A DNA stretch of 56,257 nt from Gemmatimonadota bacterium (GCA_013002885.1 JABDLS010000059.1:1-56257), one strand, 5' to 3'. Positions 1 through 9,357 are shown, counted from the first letter of the stretch. Notes: generated by a model not told the origin, from the sequence alone. Numbers and translations: made by a program.

Positions 1-838
1 GTCCCTTGGCGCCGAGGGGAATCAGCGGCTCGAGGTGGGCACGCTTCTCGAAGCTCTGCAGGACTTTGGCGCCGGGTGACGTGGCATCGAGGACCGACGC
101 GCAGGAAGCACACACCACGTTCACCGACATGCCCGCCTGCCGGACTTCCACGGAACTGCCGCACCTCGGGCAGTTCAAGGTGCGCACTTGCTCGTGGTGG
201 AGCACCTCTCCGGCATCCTCTCGCAGATTCTCCAGGGAAAGTTCGTCGAAGTCGACGTACTCGCCGGCGAAGACCAGGGGCGGATCTTCACTCTGGTCGA
301 GAGTGACGACCCTTCCGCCTGCCGACTTGAGGTCGGCGAAGGTCATGTCGCCTCGGTCGTGGTATTCCCAGGGAAGCTCGCCTTCGGTGCCCAGGTACCG
401 GGCCGGGGTCGTATCCGTGACCTCGTAGGTGTCTCCGAACAGCCTCAGGCGAAGCCCACGGGTGATCTGGGCCTCGTAGGGAATCGGTCCCGCGTCCTCC
501 ACGAGGAAGCTCACCGAGTACTCGAGCATGGCAGCCGAGAGCCAGCCCGAAGAGCCGTCGTAGAAGACGAGATGCCACTCGCTCCAGCCGCCTCGCTCGT
601 ATCCGTAAACGATCCGCCCGACGACGGTGAACCGGCGCCCTTCGTAGCGGCCCTCGGTCCCGAGTTGGATGGGCGACGTGGTGGGAGGGGGCTCCGACAC
701 CTTGCCGACCCGCTCCAGGTCGGTCCCGTGGCGCACGAGGATTGAATCGCAGTACCCGCACGTAGTCTGCACGGCACCCGACCAGCGGAAGGCCACCTCC
801 GCGCCGCAGCTCGGGCACTGGGCAGACGGCCCGCTCAC
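1..838 (-). CDS. DUF4178 zinc-ribbon protein, C-terminus beyond the window edge
   Basis: An open frame runs from a GTG at 838 off the left edge (about 279 codons visible). The N-terminus has a zinc-ribbon-like pattern (CPSCG, then CGYCD about 15 residues on), followed by a region typical of DUF4178 (QLGTEGRYEGRRFTVVGR, then YGYERGGWSEWHL). A second CPRCG...CASC pair follows and leads into IPLGAKG, which looks like the start of a second DUF4178 copy. Function is unknown. DUF4178 proteins are known to neighbour SpeD-like genes, and speD lies just upstream here on the same strand. No signal peptide or membrane segment is visible. Family call is fairly firm; the exact start is less so because a 35-bp duplication covers the junction with speD. 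Confidence 0.75.
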   Translation of the reverse strand, partial: MSGPSAQCPSCGAEVAFRWSGAVQTTCGYCDSILVRHGTDLERVGKVSEPPPTTSPIQLGTEGRYEGRRFTVVGRIVYGYERGGWSEWHLVFYDGSSGWLSAAMLEYSVSFLVEDAGPIPYEAQITRGLRLRLFGDTYEVTDTTPARYLGTEGELPWEYHDRGDMTFADLKSAGGRVVTLDQSEDPPLVFAGEYVDFDELSLENLREDAGEVLHHEQVRTLNCPRCGSSVEVRQAGMSVNVVCASCASVLDATSPGAKVLQSFEKRAHLEPLIPLGAKG

Positions 839-900
839 GGGTTGGTCACCTCGGCGGCAGACGGCCCGCTCACGGGGTGGTCACCTCGGCGGCAGACGGC
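821..900. repeat. 35-bp tandem duplication at the speD / DUF4178 junction
   Basis: Positions 821-855 and 856-890 are identical apart from one base (T842 versus G877), and 891-900 starts a third, partial copy. On the minus strand each unit contains GTGA. In the copy nearest speD this overlaps the speD stop and would start a 12-codon mini-ORF; in the other it is the probable DUF4178 start. The layout suggests an ancestral stop/start overlap that was duplicated. Confidence 0.9.
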
Positions 901-1283
901 ACGTAGCGTCTAGCGAGGGTGCGGACGTGCACTTCTTCGGCACCCAACTCCTCGGCCAGGCCGCCCTCGAAATCCCACCGCGGCCGGGGGCGGCAGCAGA
1001 AGAGATTGAGGCAGATCGTGCCGTGCTCGGGGAAGGTGTGACAGGTAAGGTGGGACTCGGCGAGGAGGCTCATACCCGTAATGCCCCCGGAACCCGGGAA
1101 GACATGCCACGTCGATGGCTGAACCTCGTTGAGCCCCAGCTCCTCGATGATCCGCCGAAAGAGGCCGCGAAGGGTCGGGAGATCCCTGAGGGCCTGGGCC
1201 TCGCAGCCGCGCGCTTCGACGATCCACTCTCGACCGAGGGTCTCGTGAGAGGGGAACGTCTCGATTGGCGTGCTTTTCGACAT
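870..1283 (-). CDS. speD: S-adenosylmethionine decarboxylase proenzyme
   Basis: Decarboxylates S-adenosylmethionine to give the aminopropyl donor for spermidine synthesis, or serves the SpeD branch associated with DUF4178 clusters. The 137-residue product has the bacterial SpeD core AESHLTCHTFPEHG. Self-cleavage between Glu76 and Ser77 would create the pyruvoyl cofactor. His82 (Ser+5) and Cys97 (Ser+20) match the spacing of the processing and catalytic residues in the bacterial family. Length is normal. No spermidine synthase gene lies in the window, so polyamine production is not proven. The DUF4178 gene follows on the same strand after the tandem duplication. Confidence 0.88.
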   Translation of the reverse strand: MSKSTPIETFPSHETLGREWIVEARGCEAQALRDLPTLRGLFRRIIEELGLNEVQPSTWHVFPGSGGITGMSLLAESHLTCHTFPEHGTICLNLFCCRPRPRWDFEGGLAEELGAEEVHVRTLARRYVPSAAEVTTP

Positions 1284-1400
1284 CGCGCGCTCCGATGGCG
1301 GTGCGAAGGCGTGCGTTCAGGGCTGCTGACCCTGGGCGGTCAGACCTGGTCGGCGGTCATCTTAGAGGCGAGGTCCGACGCCGTGCAAATCGGGCCCGGG

Positions 1401-1925
1401 TTACTCCAGAGCCAGGCTGCGCGCTCGTACCTCGGGCTCCTGGAGCCCGTACAGGGGCGGCGTCGCCACTTCCAGCCCCCCGAGGATCTCGTAGAGCTGG
1501 CCCCGATGATGGATCTGGTGCTCGAACATCAGCCGGATCCACTTCCAGACCGTGATTTCCGCTCCGCCTACGGTTTTGCATCGCCGCTCCAGATCGGATG
1601 GCGTCAGGCCGGAGATGATCTCCGCGGTCTCATCCTGCATTCGAGCGAGGTAGCCGATGACGCCAGCCTTGCCGGCGGCGAGCTCGGGGCCGTGGCCGGG
1701 ATACCGGGAAGGTCGCAGCCGCACATTCTCCGCCCACATCCAGCGCTCGGCGGCCCCGATGTGGCGAAGGATGTCGCCGGGTGTGAAGCGGCCCGGCCCG
1801 GGAGCGTACTCCAGCCGGATCTCGGGGATGCAATCCGCGACCGCCCGGGTCCTGCGGCGCACGGAGGCGTATTGACCCAGGATGTCTTCGAGCTCGGGCG
1901 GGGGTGTTCGGCCCCGGTCGTTCAA
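1401..1925 (-). CDS. DinB-family protein
   Basis: The 174-residue product has the DinB four-helix layout. Candidate metal ligands are His55 in the first conserved helix (DILRHIGAAERWMW) and His136/His140 in FEHQIHHRGQL, the H-x3-H pattern of the family. DinB proteins are metal-binding; many are thiol transferases, and the substrate cannot be read here. Translation probably starts at TTG 1925, overlapping the stop of the upstream peroxidase gene (1922-1924), which argues for translational coupling. A 117-bp gap separates it from speD downstream; no clear signal is seen in that gap. Confidence 0.75.
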   Translation of the reverse strand: MNDRGRTPPPELEDILGQYASVRRRTRAVADCIPEIRLEYAPGPGRFTPGDILRHIGAAERWMWAENVRLRPSRYPGHGPELAAGKAGVIGYLARMQDETAEIISGLTPSDLERRCKTVGGAEITVWKWIRLMFEHQIHHRGQLYEILGGLEVATPPLYGLQEPEVRARSLALE

Positions 1926-3391
1926 TTGCAGCTCGGGGAAGAGCTGTTGAAGTCAAAGTCTTGCAGAGGGAGGCCGCTGGGGACTTCGGCCGGAATCAAC
2001 GACGCGAGTCGATCGGGATGCGCGTCGGGGTCGCTCAACGCGTGCATGAAGGCCACCAGGTCGTCGATATCGTCATCGGTCAGTTCCCGGGGCACGGCGC
2101 TGAGGCCATGGACTCGGTCGAGCATGGGCTGGACCGGACCCATGGGTCCCCGCAAGCTCGTCGGCAGGATCGTGTTCGAGTAGTTGTCGAGAGAGGTGAA
2201 TACATCCGTGTGGTGGCGGACGGCGTCTTCGAGGCACACGTAGGCACCGTTGTGCATGAACTGAGGCTGGTACGCCACATTCCGCAGCGGCTGGGTCCTG
2301 AATTTGTAGCGATCTCCCGGGTCGCCCGACACGTGCTCGAAACCGAAGTCCTCGTTGTCGCCTGGCCCGTCGAAGTCGGCGTTGGTGGTGACCGGACGAA
2401 TCTGGGGGACCGCCAGATTGTGCGACTTGAAGTCGCTGAACATCTGATTCGCGTACCCTTCGGTGATGTGGCACTCGAAGCAGGCCGCTCTGAACCCGAA
2501 AAAGAGGATCCCGCCGCGCTTCTGTGAGGCCGTCAGCGCGCTGGTGTCCCCCCGAGCGTACCAGTCGACGGGCGCGTCCGCCCGGACGAGCGTGAACTGG
2601 AACTCGGCCAGCGCTGCGGCGATGCGGTCGTAGTCGATGGGGTCGCCGGCATCGATGGCCGGATAGACCTCTGCGAACCGCTCCCGATACTCGGGGATCG
2701 CGTCCACCCGGGTGGCGATCTCCGATCGGATATCGCCGGCGTCGCCGACGAAGTCGAAGCCCGCCATCTCGATTCTGGAGACAACCGGTGTGAAGGCCTG
2801 TCCGGCGAGAAGGTGGTCGAGCCTCGACAGCGACGTACCCTCCGGCGGGGGAAAAACGAAGCCGTCGGAGTTGTCGAAGGGGTCGAGGGACAGGGCTTCG
2901 AAGCGACCGTCCCACATCAGGCGGGGAAAAAAGGCAGCGTTCACCACGCTCGGTGCCCGCCGGAGGTTGTGCGGACCCTGTCGGTTCTCGCCGACGATGA
3001 GGTTGTTGTCGACTCCGATGGAGATGGACACGGCGTCGTTGAACGACACGTTGGGCCCATGGCACCCCGCACAACTGTTGTCTTCCGTCAGAGAGAGGAC
3101 GCGGTCGAAGAAGAGGAGTCGCCCCACCTCGGCCAGTCTCTCATCCACCGAACGGCCGAGCTTGACCTCCAGCTGCTCCTCGATTCGACCGTCCAGACGG
3201 TGGGCTGCCAGCAGGGTACTCAGCCTGGCATCCAGCTCGCCCCCGTCGTCGCCTACCTGCCCAGGCCCAACGGGCTCGTCGGGGCCGCAGGCAGAAAGGA
3301 CGGCAAGCGCGAAAGCCGACAAGGCTAGTCGGCCTGGACGCAAGAAGGTGGCGCCCCGACTCGTAGCTTTGATCAGGGGGTGAGTGGACAT
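1922..3391 (-). CDS. Di-haem cytochrome c peroxidase-family lipoprotein
   Basis: From the ATG at 3391 the product is 489 residues with a lipoprotein signal ending LSAC (Cys35), so it is probably anchored in the periplasm. Two c-type haem sites are visible: CAGCH (107-111) and CFECH (304-308). Between and after them are features of the bacterial CCP/MauG family, such as a WDGR segment after the first haem and PLRNVAYQPQFMHNGAY towards the C-terminus. Family members reduce hydrogen peroxide or oxidise protein or small-molecule substrates; which applies here is unclear. An upstream GTG at 3448 is open but would put extra residues before the signal peptide. It overlaps the DinB gene by 4 nt. Confidence 0.85.
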   Translation of the reverse strand: MSTHPLIKATSRGATFLRPGRLALSAFALAVLSACGPDEPVGPGQVGDDGGELDARLSTLLAAHRLDGRIEEQLEVKLGRSVDERLAEVGRLLFFDRVLSLTEDNSCAGCHGPNVSFNDAVSISIGVDNNLIVGENRQGPHNLRRAPSVVNAAFFPRLMWDGRFEALSLDPFDNSDGFVFPPPEGTSLSRLDHLLAGQAFTPVVSRIEMAGFDFVGDAGDIRSEIATRVDAIPEYRERFAEVYPAIDAGDPIDYDRIAAALAEFQFTLVRADAPVDWYARGDTSALTASQKRGGILFFGFRAACFECHITEGYANQMFSDFKSHNLAVPQIRPVTTNADFDGPGDNEDFGFEHVSGDPGDRYKFRTQPLRNVAYQPQFMHNGAYVCLEDAVRHHTDVFTSLDNYSNTILPTSLRGPMGPVQPMLDRVHGLSAVPRELTDDDIDDLVAFMHALSDPDAHPDRLASLIPAEVPSGLPLQDFDFNSSSPSCN

Positions 3392-3466
3392 GCCCATTGT
3401 ACGACCGGATACCATCGCTGCTACAGGTTGATCCCGTGAACCATACACCGGGCAGGGGCGGATCGA

Positions 3467-6049
3467 CTAGTAGATGAAGCCGAGACCGGCCATGAAGGCT
3501 GTCCGATCTTCGCCCCAAGCGACGGCGAGGCGCACGACCTCGGACCGATCCGGGAGACCGAAGAAGATCCCGCCTCCCAAGGCCGTGTGCCATGTATCTG
3601 ACTGCTCGCCCAGGCTCCAGACCCGGCCCGCATCGCCGAGGCCATACATGCCGATATCCAAGGGGATGGGGAAGTAGATCTTCCAAAGGGGTAGGCGCAC
3701 CTCGGCACTACCGAGGAGGAGCCCATCGCCGGCGTATCGTTGGAAACGTAGAGAACGAAGCGACCGAGGCCCTCCCAGGAAAGCCGCAGAAGCAAAGGGG
3801 AAGGTCCCCCAGACCTTCTCCCCGGCGACACGCAGGGCGACGACCGGGCGCTGTCCGCCGGGTGGTGAGAGGTAGGTCGCCACCTGGAGTCGCACCTCCT
3901 GATAGGGTGCGACGAGGTCCAGGATCCCTGGGAATACCCCGGTCCGGCCCTCTACGCGTACCCCTCTGGTCGGTCGCCCCTGGTGGTCGCGGTGGTCCAC
4001 ACCGAACGACGCTTTGAAGCCGGCTCGGGTGAAGCTCCCTGCACCGTAGGGGTCCGTCTCGCTGATGAAGGAGGAGTTGCCCAGCGTGTCCGTGGACGTG
4101 TGCACGAGCGAGGGTCCGACCTGGAGGTAGGCACCGTCGACCTCGCCGATGGTGAGCCCGAGCTCGGCCCCGAACTGCTGGTGAGCGACCCGGTGGTAGG
4201 CCTTGGACCTGGTCGTGCTCGTCTCGTTTCCAAAGCCGTAGAAGTTGATGATCTCCACGCCACTCCAGAGGACATCGAACCGGAGGTCGTGGCCACCGAC
4301 GGCGCGTCGGCCGAGGTACCGTAGATCGACGACAGGCTCGTTCAACCCGAACGCCCATCCGGCCTTCACCTGGACCCGGGTGCCGAGTGGGCGTTTTCCG
4401 AATGTGTACCTCCGGTAGTCTATCCCCGGGCTCAACATCAGGCCTCGATCATCGTCGTACGAGGCCGTGGGCTGCGGTATGGTTTGGGAGCCCCAGTCCA
4501 ACTCCCTTCGGTCCTCGAACCAGGCCATGGGGCGGGAGGGAGCGCTGCGCCGGATGGAGACGCGGTCGGAATCGGGGAAGCGCGTTTCTTCGCCGGCATC
4601 ATAGACAATGGTTCGCCCACCGGGGCCTGCCGACTCATCGTGGAAGCTGTCCCGTCCGCCGCCCCCGAGAACCCGCACCGTGATGTCCTCGGCTCCCTCC
4701 CCCCGAAGAAAGACCTCGTCTGCGCCACCTCGCATGTAGACCCGGACCTCCGACGTTTCCTCAGGCACGAAGGTCCGTCGGAATGCGGCCTGTCCTCCTT
4801 CGACGGTGATGATCACCTCCACACTGGCGTCTCGATATCGGGTGACGGAGAGCGTTTCGGCCGCGTCGGTGGCGTGGATGTCGGCGTAGTCGAAGACCAC
4901 CTCGTAGAGCCGAGACGCGGCCAGGTCCAGGTGGTCCCGACGAGCCTGGAGGGCAGTCGTCAGCTCCGCTCCGATGAGGGAATAGTGCTCGGGCGGCATC
5001 CTCTCGACAGCCGCTGCGATCACTTCATCGTCGAGCGCTTCTCGAACCTCTAGGACGATGGCGGCCCACGCCTCCCGATCGAGGCCGACCAGGAATTGTC
5101 GATCGATGTCCCAGGCGTTCCGGGTGAGGGCGAAGATGTCGGGGTAGTGGTCCTCGAAGACGACGAGACGACGCTCCCAGGCCCTCACGACCCACTTGAA
5201 TGTCCCGTCGAAGCGAACGAAGGCCTGATCCCGATCCCTGGGAATGACCCGCCATACCGTACCCTCGGGAGACTCGAAGGCTGCCCACAGGTGGTTGTTG
5301 TGACTTCGGTCCCGGTCGCCCACGATCAGGTCGACGAGCCGTGCACGAAGGAGTCCCCGGGCGTCCACACGATGATCGGGGTTCTCCTCCAGAGCTTCGA
5401 ACAGCTCCTCGGTGGAGGCGATCCGTCGGGACCCGGCGAAACCCGGAGCCCCGTCGGGCCCATCGTCTGGCCTCTCCTCTACGAGAACGAGGAGGCCCCG
5501 GAACTCCTCCCTGAACTCCGCCAGCCGCGGGTCGTCGGGGACGACCATGTAGGTCGGCTGCGTATGCAGCACATCTACGGCATCCAGGAGGGCGCTCACC
5601 ACGGGGGCACCCGTCGGGTGAAAGGACGAGATCTGGTCCTGGATCATGTCGGCCAGGATGGAGCGGTTGAAGATCTCGAACTCTATGGGTGACTTCTCCA
5701 CCGACCGGAGGACGTAGCGTCGACCGTCTCCCCCGCGAAGGTGCAGGGTCCGAGTCGTAGAACCTCCGCCGAGCCGGAGGGGGGTGAGACCGCCGGCGAA
5801 GGTCTCGAGGTCGACGACTGGCACTTCGATGGGCGTGGTCCAGAGCTCTCGGTATCCGCGTCCGAAGAGCCGCTGCTCCAGGGCTCCGGCACGGTAGCCT
5901 GCTCCCGGGGCCACGACGGCGGCGGGGGTCCCGGGGGCGGGGGGCGGGTTCACCTGCCCGTGGGCCGTGCCACCGAACGCCAGCAACAGGGTCACCGCCG
6001 CCGAGAGGCACGGACAAAGGCCGGCCTGCGATCCGCGCCAACAAGCCAT
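3467..6049 (-). CDS. BamA/D15-type outer-membrane barrel with kinase-like N-terminal domain
   Basis: From the ATG at 6049 the product is 860 residues with a signal peptide ending near AHG (residue 31). The frame stays open to 6625, but that part lies under the divergent permease gene. Residues ~105-280 contain kinase-fold-like pieces: RYVLRSVEKS with a candidate Lys119, GDRDRSHNN (Asp245, Asp247, Asn251) and PRDRDQAF (Asp272, Asp274). Residues ~330-460 are beta-rich. From ~480 to the end the sequence alternates in barrel fashion and finishes on a terminal aromatic (GLGFIY), as in surface-antigen/D15 proteins. Related GDWDR/PRDRDQAF segments precede BamA-like barrels in Bacteroidota proteins as I recall them, usually with a metallophosphoesterase domain that is absent here. 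Activity is unproven. Confidence 0.65.
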   Translation of the reverse strand: MACWRGSQAGLCPCLSAAVTLLLAFGGTAHGQVNPPPAPGTPAAVVAPGAGYRAGALEQRLFGRGYRELWTTPIEVPVVDLETFAGGLTPLRLGGGSTTRTLHLRGGDGRRYVLRSVEKSPIEFEIFNRSILADMIQDQISSFHPTGAPVVSALLDAVDVLHTQPTYMVVPDDPRLAEFREEFRGLLVLVEERPDDGPDGAPGFAGSRRIASTEELFEALEENPDHRVDARGLLRARLVDLIVGDRDRSHNNHLWAAFESPEGTVWRVIPRDRDQAFVRFDGTFKWVVRAWERRLVVFEDHYPDIFALTRNAWDIDRQFLVGLDREAWAAIVLEVREALDDEVIAAAVERMPPEHYSLIGAELTTALQARRDHLDLAASRLYEVVFDYADIHATDAAETLSVTRYRDASVEVIITVEGGQAAFRRTFVPEETSEVRVYMRGGADEVFLRGEGAEDITVRVLGGGGRDSFHDESAGPGGRTIVYDAGEETRFPDSDRVSIRRSAPSRPMAWFEDRRELDWGSQTIPQPTASYDDDRGLMLSPGIDYRRYTFGKRPLGTRVQVKAGWAFGLNEPVVDLRYLGRRAVGGHDLRFDVLWSGVEIINFYGFGNETSTTRSKAYHRVAHQQFGAELGLTIGEVDGAYLQVGPSLVHTSTDTLGNSSFISETDPYGAGSFTRAGFKASFGVDHRDHQGRPTRGVRVEGRTGVFPGILDLVAPYQEVRLQVATYLSPPGGQRPVVALRVAGEKVWGTFPFASAAFLGGPRSLRSLRFQRYAGDGLLLGSAEVRLPLWKIYFPIPLDIGMYGLGDAGRVWSLGEQSDTWHTALGGGIFFGLPDRSEVVRLAVAWGEDRTAFMAGLGFIY

Positions 6050-6359
6050 GACGTACTCAGACACTGCATGCCACGGTTCGGGCTCGCTCGATCGGGCATC
6101 CCATGGCGAGGTAAGACGTCCACCCCTCCTGGATTCCGGAGACCGTGACGGCGGCGATGGCGTGCTTGGGCATGATGCAGGCTCCACGAGCGAGGTTGCC
6201 CCGTGACTCGATCCCGAGAGGATCGCCTGGAGGCTACGGAACGGATGTGGTCGGCGCCATCCGGGAGAGCGCCCGCCGTCGCCGCCGGTTGTAGCTTTCG
6301 GCCAGATTCGAAACCGGCGAGACGAACACGCCGGCGACTTCCCTCCAGCTTCCGATTCC
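6050..6359. other. Divergent intergenic region, about 310 bp
   Basis: This lies between the minus-strand barrel gene and the plus-strand permease gene. Both promoters should be here, but I see no convincing -35/-10, -24/-12 or sigma28 element on either strand and no strong hairpin. ORFs that cross it are shadows of the barrel-gene frame. Confidence 0.5.
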
Positions 6360-8603
6360 TTGTCCGAACTTCCACCCTCGCAGAGCGCCTCGGGGAAAGC
6401 GGGACCCTCGACCGGCTCCTCGGACGAAGCCAGTGCCGTAGAGGCAGGCTTCGGCACATTCGCAGGGGTCTTCACGCCCTCGATCCTCACCATTCTCGGC
6501 GTGATCATGTACCTGCGGTTCGGCTGGGTCGTGGGCAACGTGGGACTCTGGCAGACGCTGATCATCGTAACGATCTGCACCTCCATCACGGCGCTCACCG
6601 CCCTGTCCATGGCCTCTATCGCCACTGATCGGCGAGTGAAGGCTGGTGGGGCGTACTACATGATCAGCCGCTCGCTGGGCGTGGAGACCGGAGGGGCGGT
6701 GGGCATCCCGGTCTACTTCGCCCTGGCCTTCTCCGTCGCTCTCTACACCATCGGCTTCGCGGAAAGTGTGACCCGCGTCTTCCCCCTCGTCCCGCAGACG
6801 GCTCTGGCCGCCGTGACGACGGTCATCGTCGCGATTCTGGCCATCGTCAGCGCCCGCCTGGTGATTCGAGCCCAGTACTTCATCATGGCGGGCATCGGTA
6901 TCTCGCTGCTGTCCCTTCTCTTCGGGGGACCCCTCGAGGCCACGAGCCTTCAGCTCCAGCCTGCCCCGAACGCCGAGGCCGGCTTCTGGGTCGTCCTGGC
7001 CGTCTTCTTTCCGGCCGTCACCGGGATCGAGGCCGGGGTGAACATGAGCGGCGACCTCAAAGATCCGGCCCGGTCGATTCCACGAGGGACGTTGGCGGCC
7101 CTCGGCGTCGGCTATCTCGTCTACATGACCCTCCCGGTGCTCCTCTCCACCCGCGCCGACGCCCAGTCCCTCATCGACGATCCTCTCATCATGCGGAGGA
7201 TCGCGTTCTGGGGTGATGCCATCCTTCTCGGGGTGTGGGGTGCGACCCTCTCGAGCGCCCTGGGGAGTATCCTCGGCGCGCCCCGGGTGCTCCAGGCTCT
7301 GGCGCGGGACGGTGTCCTGCCGCGGTGGATGCGGGTTCTTGGACGCGGGAGCGGACCTGGTGACGAGCCCCGTGTCGGTACCGTCGTGACACTGGCCGTG
7401 GCCCTCAGCGCCGTCATGCTAGGCGAACTGAACGTCATTGCGCCGATCCTCACCATGTTCTTCCTCGCCTCGTACCTCTCCGTCAACTTGGGTGCGGGGC
7501 TCGAGAACATGCTCGGCAGCCCGTCTTTCCGGCCGTCCTTCCGCGTCCACTGGTCCGTTTCGCTGCTGGGCGCGCTGGGTTGTCTGGTGGTCATGCTCCT
7601 CATCAACGCCGTCGCTACCGTGGCGGCCGCGGTCGTCATCGGTGGCGTCTTCCTCTGGCTCGAGAGGCAGGAGCTCCGAACCACGTGGGGTGACGTCCGT
7701 CGTGGGGTCATGTTGTCGGTCGCCCGGGGCGCGCTCCTCCGACTCCAGGGCGAGCCGCCCGATGCGAAGAACTGGCGACCCAACCTCCTCGTCCTGTCCG
7801 GGGCCCCCACCGGGCGATGGCACCTTGTGGAGTTCGCCGACGCGCTCACCCATGGGCGGGCCCTGATGACCGTGGCCACCGTCCTCCGATCGGGGGCGAT
7901 AGACCCGGCCGCGCGACGCTCGATGCAGGAGCACGTACGCGAGTATCTCGAGCGGAAGGGCTTGCAAGCGCTGGTGCGCATCGAGGAGGCGCCCACCCCC
8001 TTCGAGGGGATGGAGCGATTGATCGCGACGTATGGCTTCGGCCCCCTCGTGCCGAACACGGTCCTCCTGGGCGCGTCGGAGGATCCGAGCCACCGCGCGG
8101 AGTACTGTCGGTCCCTTGCCATGATGCACGAGCTTCGGCGCAACGTCGTAGTCCTGCGTCACGACACCGAGCGTGGCTTCGGGGCACAGAAGAGGATCGA
8201 CGTGTGGTGGGGTGGGATGCAGTCCAACGGTGGACTCATGATGCTCATGGGCTATCTGCTTCGAACCAGCATTCCCTGGCGACGGGCGACCCTTACCATC
8301 AAGCTCATGGTACCCGACCAGAGAGCTGCCGAAGCCGCCCGCGCAAACCTCCAGACGATGATCCAAGGCCTGCGGATCGGGGCGGAGGCGAAGGTCCTCA
8401 TCGGGGAGCAGTCGAGCTTCCCGGAGGTACTCAGGCGCTCGTCGGCGCATGCCGATCTGGTCCTCATGGGTCTCGCCATGCCAGGCTCCGTGGATGACTA
8501 CGAGGGGTACTATCAGCACCTTCAGGAGATGACCGCAGGGCTGCCGACGACAGCTTTCGTCCTCGCTTCCGAGGATCTCGACTTCGCGGAGGTGCTTCTT
8601 TGA
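6360..8603 (+). CDS. Cation-chloride cotransporter-like APC-superfamily permease
   Basis: The 747-residue product has about 12 membrane segments (residues ~35-430) and a soluble C-terminal half. The first segment, ILTILGVIMYLRFGWVVG, closely resembles the start of the SLC12 family, and GGAYYMISRSLG and GIEAGVNMSGDLKDP are matching landmarks. The C-terminal part contains WWGGMQSNGGLMMLMGYLL, which resembles the SLC12 regulatory domain. These carriers couple chloride to sodium and/or potassium; ion specificity cannot be read here. The start is a TTG at 6360, the first available start in the frame, with no strong ribosome site. Two ZIP transporter genes follow directly and may be co-transcribed. 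Confidence 0.8.
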   Translation: MSELPPSQSASGKAGPSTGSSDEASAVEAGFGTFAGVFTPSILTILGVIMYLRFGWVVGNVGLWQTLIIVTICTSITALTALSMASIATDRRVKAGGAYYMISRSLGVETGGAVGIPVYFALAFSVALYTIGFAESVTRVFPLVPQTALAAVTTVIVAILAIVSARLVIRAQYFIMAGIGISLLSLLFGGPLEATSLQLQPAPNAEAGFWVVLAVFFPAVTGIEAGVNMSGDLKDPARSIPRGTLAALGVGYLVYMTLPVLLSTRADAQSLIDDPLIMRRIAFWGDAILLGVWGATLSSALGSILGAPRVLQALARDGVLPRWMRVLGRGSGPGDEPRVGTVVTLAVALSAVMLGELNVIAPILTMFFLASYLSVNLGAGLENMLGSPSFRPSFRVHWSVSLLGALGCLVVMLLINAVATVAAAVVIGGVFLWLERQELRTTWGDVRRGVMLSVARGALLRLQGEPPDAKNWRPNLLVLSGAPTGRWHLVEFADALTHGRALMTVATVLRSGAIDPAARRSMQEHVREYLERKGLQALVRIEEAPTPFEGMERLIATYGFGPLVPNTVLLGASEDPSHRAEYCRSLAMMHELRRNVVVLRHDTERGFGAQKRIDVWWGGMQSNGGLMMLMGYLLRTSIPWRRATLTIKLMVPDQRAAEAARANLQTMIQGLRIGAEAKVLIGEQSSFPEVLRRSSAHADLVLMGLAMPGSVDDYEGYYQHLQEMTAGLPTTAFVLASEDLDFAEVLL

Positions 8604-8616
8604 GGTGCTGTGTCCG

Positions 8617-9357
8617 GTGACTCAACTCGATCCGGTACTGGCAGTCTTGCTGGCTTCCTCTGCGGCGGCTTTCGTCGCCGCCCTGGGCGTCGTGCCCCAG
8701 GCCCTCATGGGGAGATTGGCGACACCCGTTCTGGGGTGGGGCAACGCGCTGGCATCGGGGCTCATGTTGGGTGTGGCGTACTCGCTCACGACGGTACAGC
8801 CGGACGGTGAGGTACTGATGGGTGCCGGCGGGGCCGTCGTCGGGATGCTCTTCGTACGGATCACGCACGTTTTCTCGGGCGTCGAGGACCTCGACCTGAA
8901 CGAACTCGGCGAGTTGGACCCGGCGTATGGGTACCAGCTGTTCGTGGTCAATACGCTCCACGCGGCCTACGAGGGCGTCGCCATTGGAGTGGCAATGATC
9001 GTGTCGCTGCCCTTCGGTCTCGCCATGGCGGTGGCGTTGGCGGTGCACAACATCCCGGAGGCGATGATCTTCACCGCCGTGCTCCGGGAGCGAGGCGTGA
9101 AGGTGCTCCATGCCGCTGTCCTGGCAGTGGCGACGAACCTCAATCAAGTGCTCCTTGCCGTCGTTACGTACTCGGTGCTCGCCGCGCTCCCCGTTCTACG
9201 GCCCTGGGCTCTCGGCTTCGCGTTCGGTTCACTCGTCTACCTCGTCCTCGACGAGCTCCTCCCGGAATCGTATCGGCAGGCGGGCCACACGAGCATCGCC
9301 CTCGTCACACTGGTCGCCATGGGCATCGTGGTCGCTCTGGGCGGGGGGATCATGTGA
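8617..9357 (+). CDS. ZIP-family metal transporter, first of a pair
   Basis: About 246 residues with roughly eight membrane segments. The two signature helices of ZIP carriers are present: NTLHAAYEGVAIG and AVHNIPEAMIFTA, which hold His, Asn and Glu metal ligands. ZIP proteins move zinc or other divalent metals into the cytoplasm. The helix 5 motif ends PEA rather than the usual PEG. Start is uncertain: GTG 8617 has GAGGTG nine bases upstream; GTG 8605 is the alternative. It follows the permease stop by a few bases and overlaps the second ZIP gene. Confidence 0.8.
   Translation: MTQLDPVLAVLLASSAAAFVAALGVVPQALMGRLATPVLGWGNALASGLMLGVAYSLTTVQPDGEVLMGAGGAVVGMLFVRITHVFSGVEDLDLNELGELDPAYGYQLFVVNTLHAAYEGVAIGVAMIVSLPFGLAMAVALAVHNIPEAMIFTAVLRERGVKVLHAAVLAVATNLNQVLLAVVTYSVLAALPVLRPWALGFAFGSLVYLVLDELLPESYRQAGHTSIALVTLVAMGIVVALGGGIM

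Noticed and set aside
669..2183. Plus-strand frame of 504 codons
   Set aside because: It lies opposite speD, the DinB gene and the peroxidase gene, which have clear family motifs; its translation is Arg/Gly/Pro-rich with no recognisable pattern.
6050..6625. N-terminal extension of the kinase-like/barrel protein up to 6625
   Set aside because: It overlaps the coding start of the divergent permease and would place the signal peptide 190 residues inside the protein.
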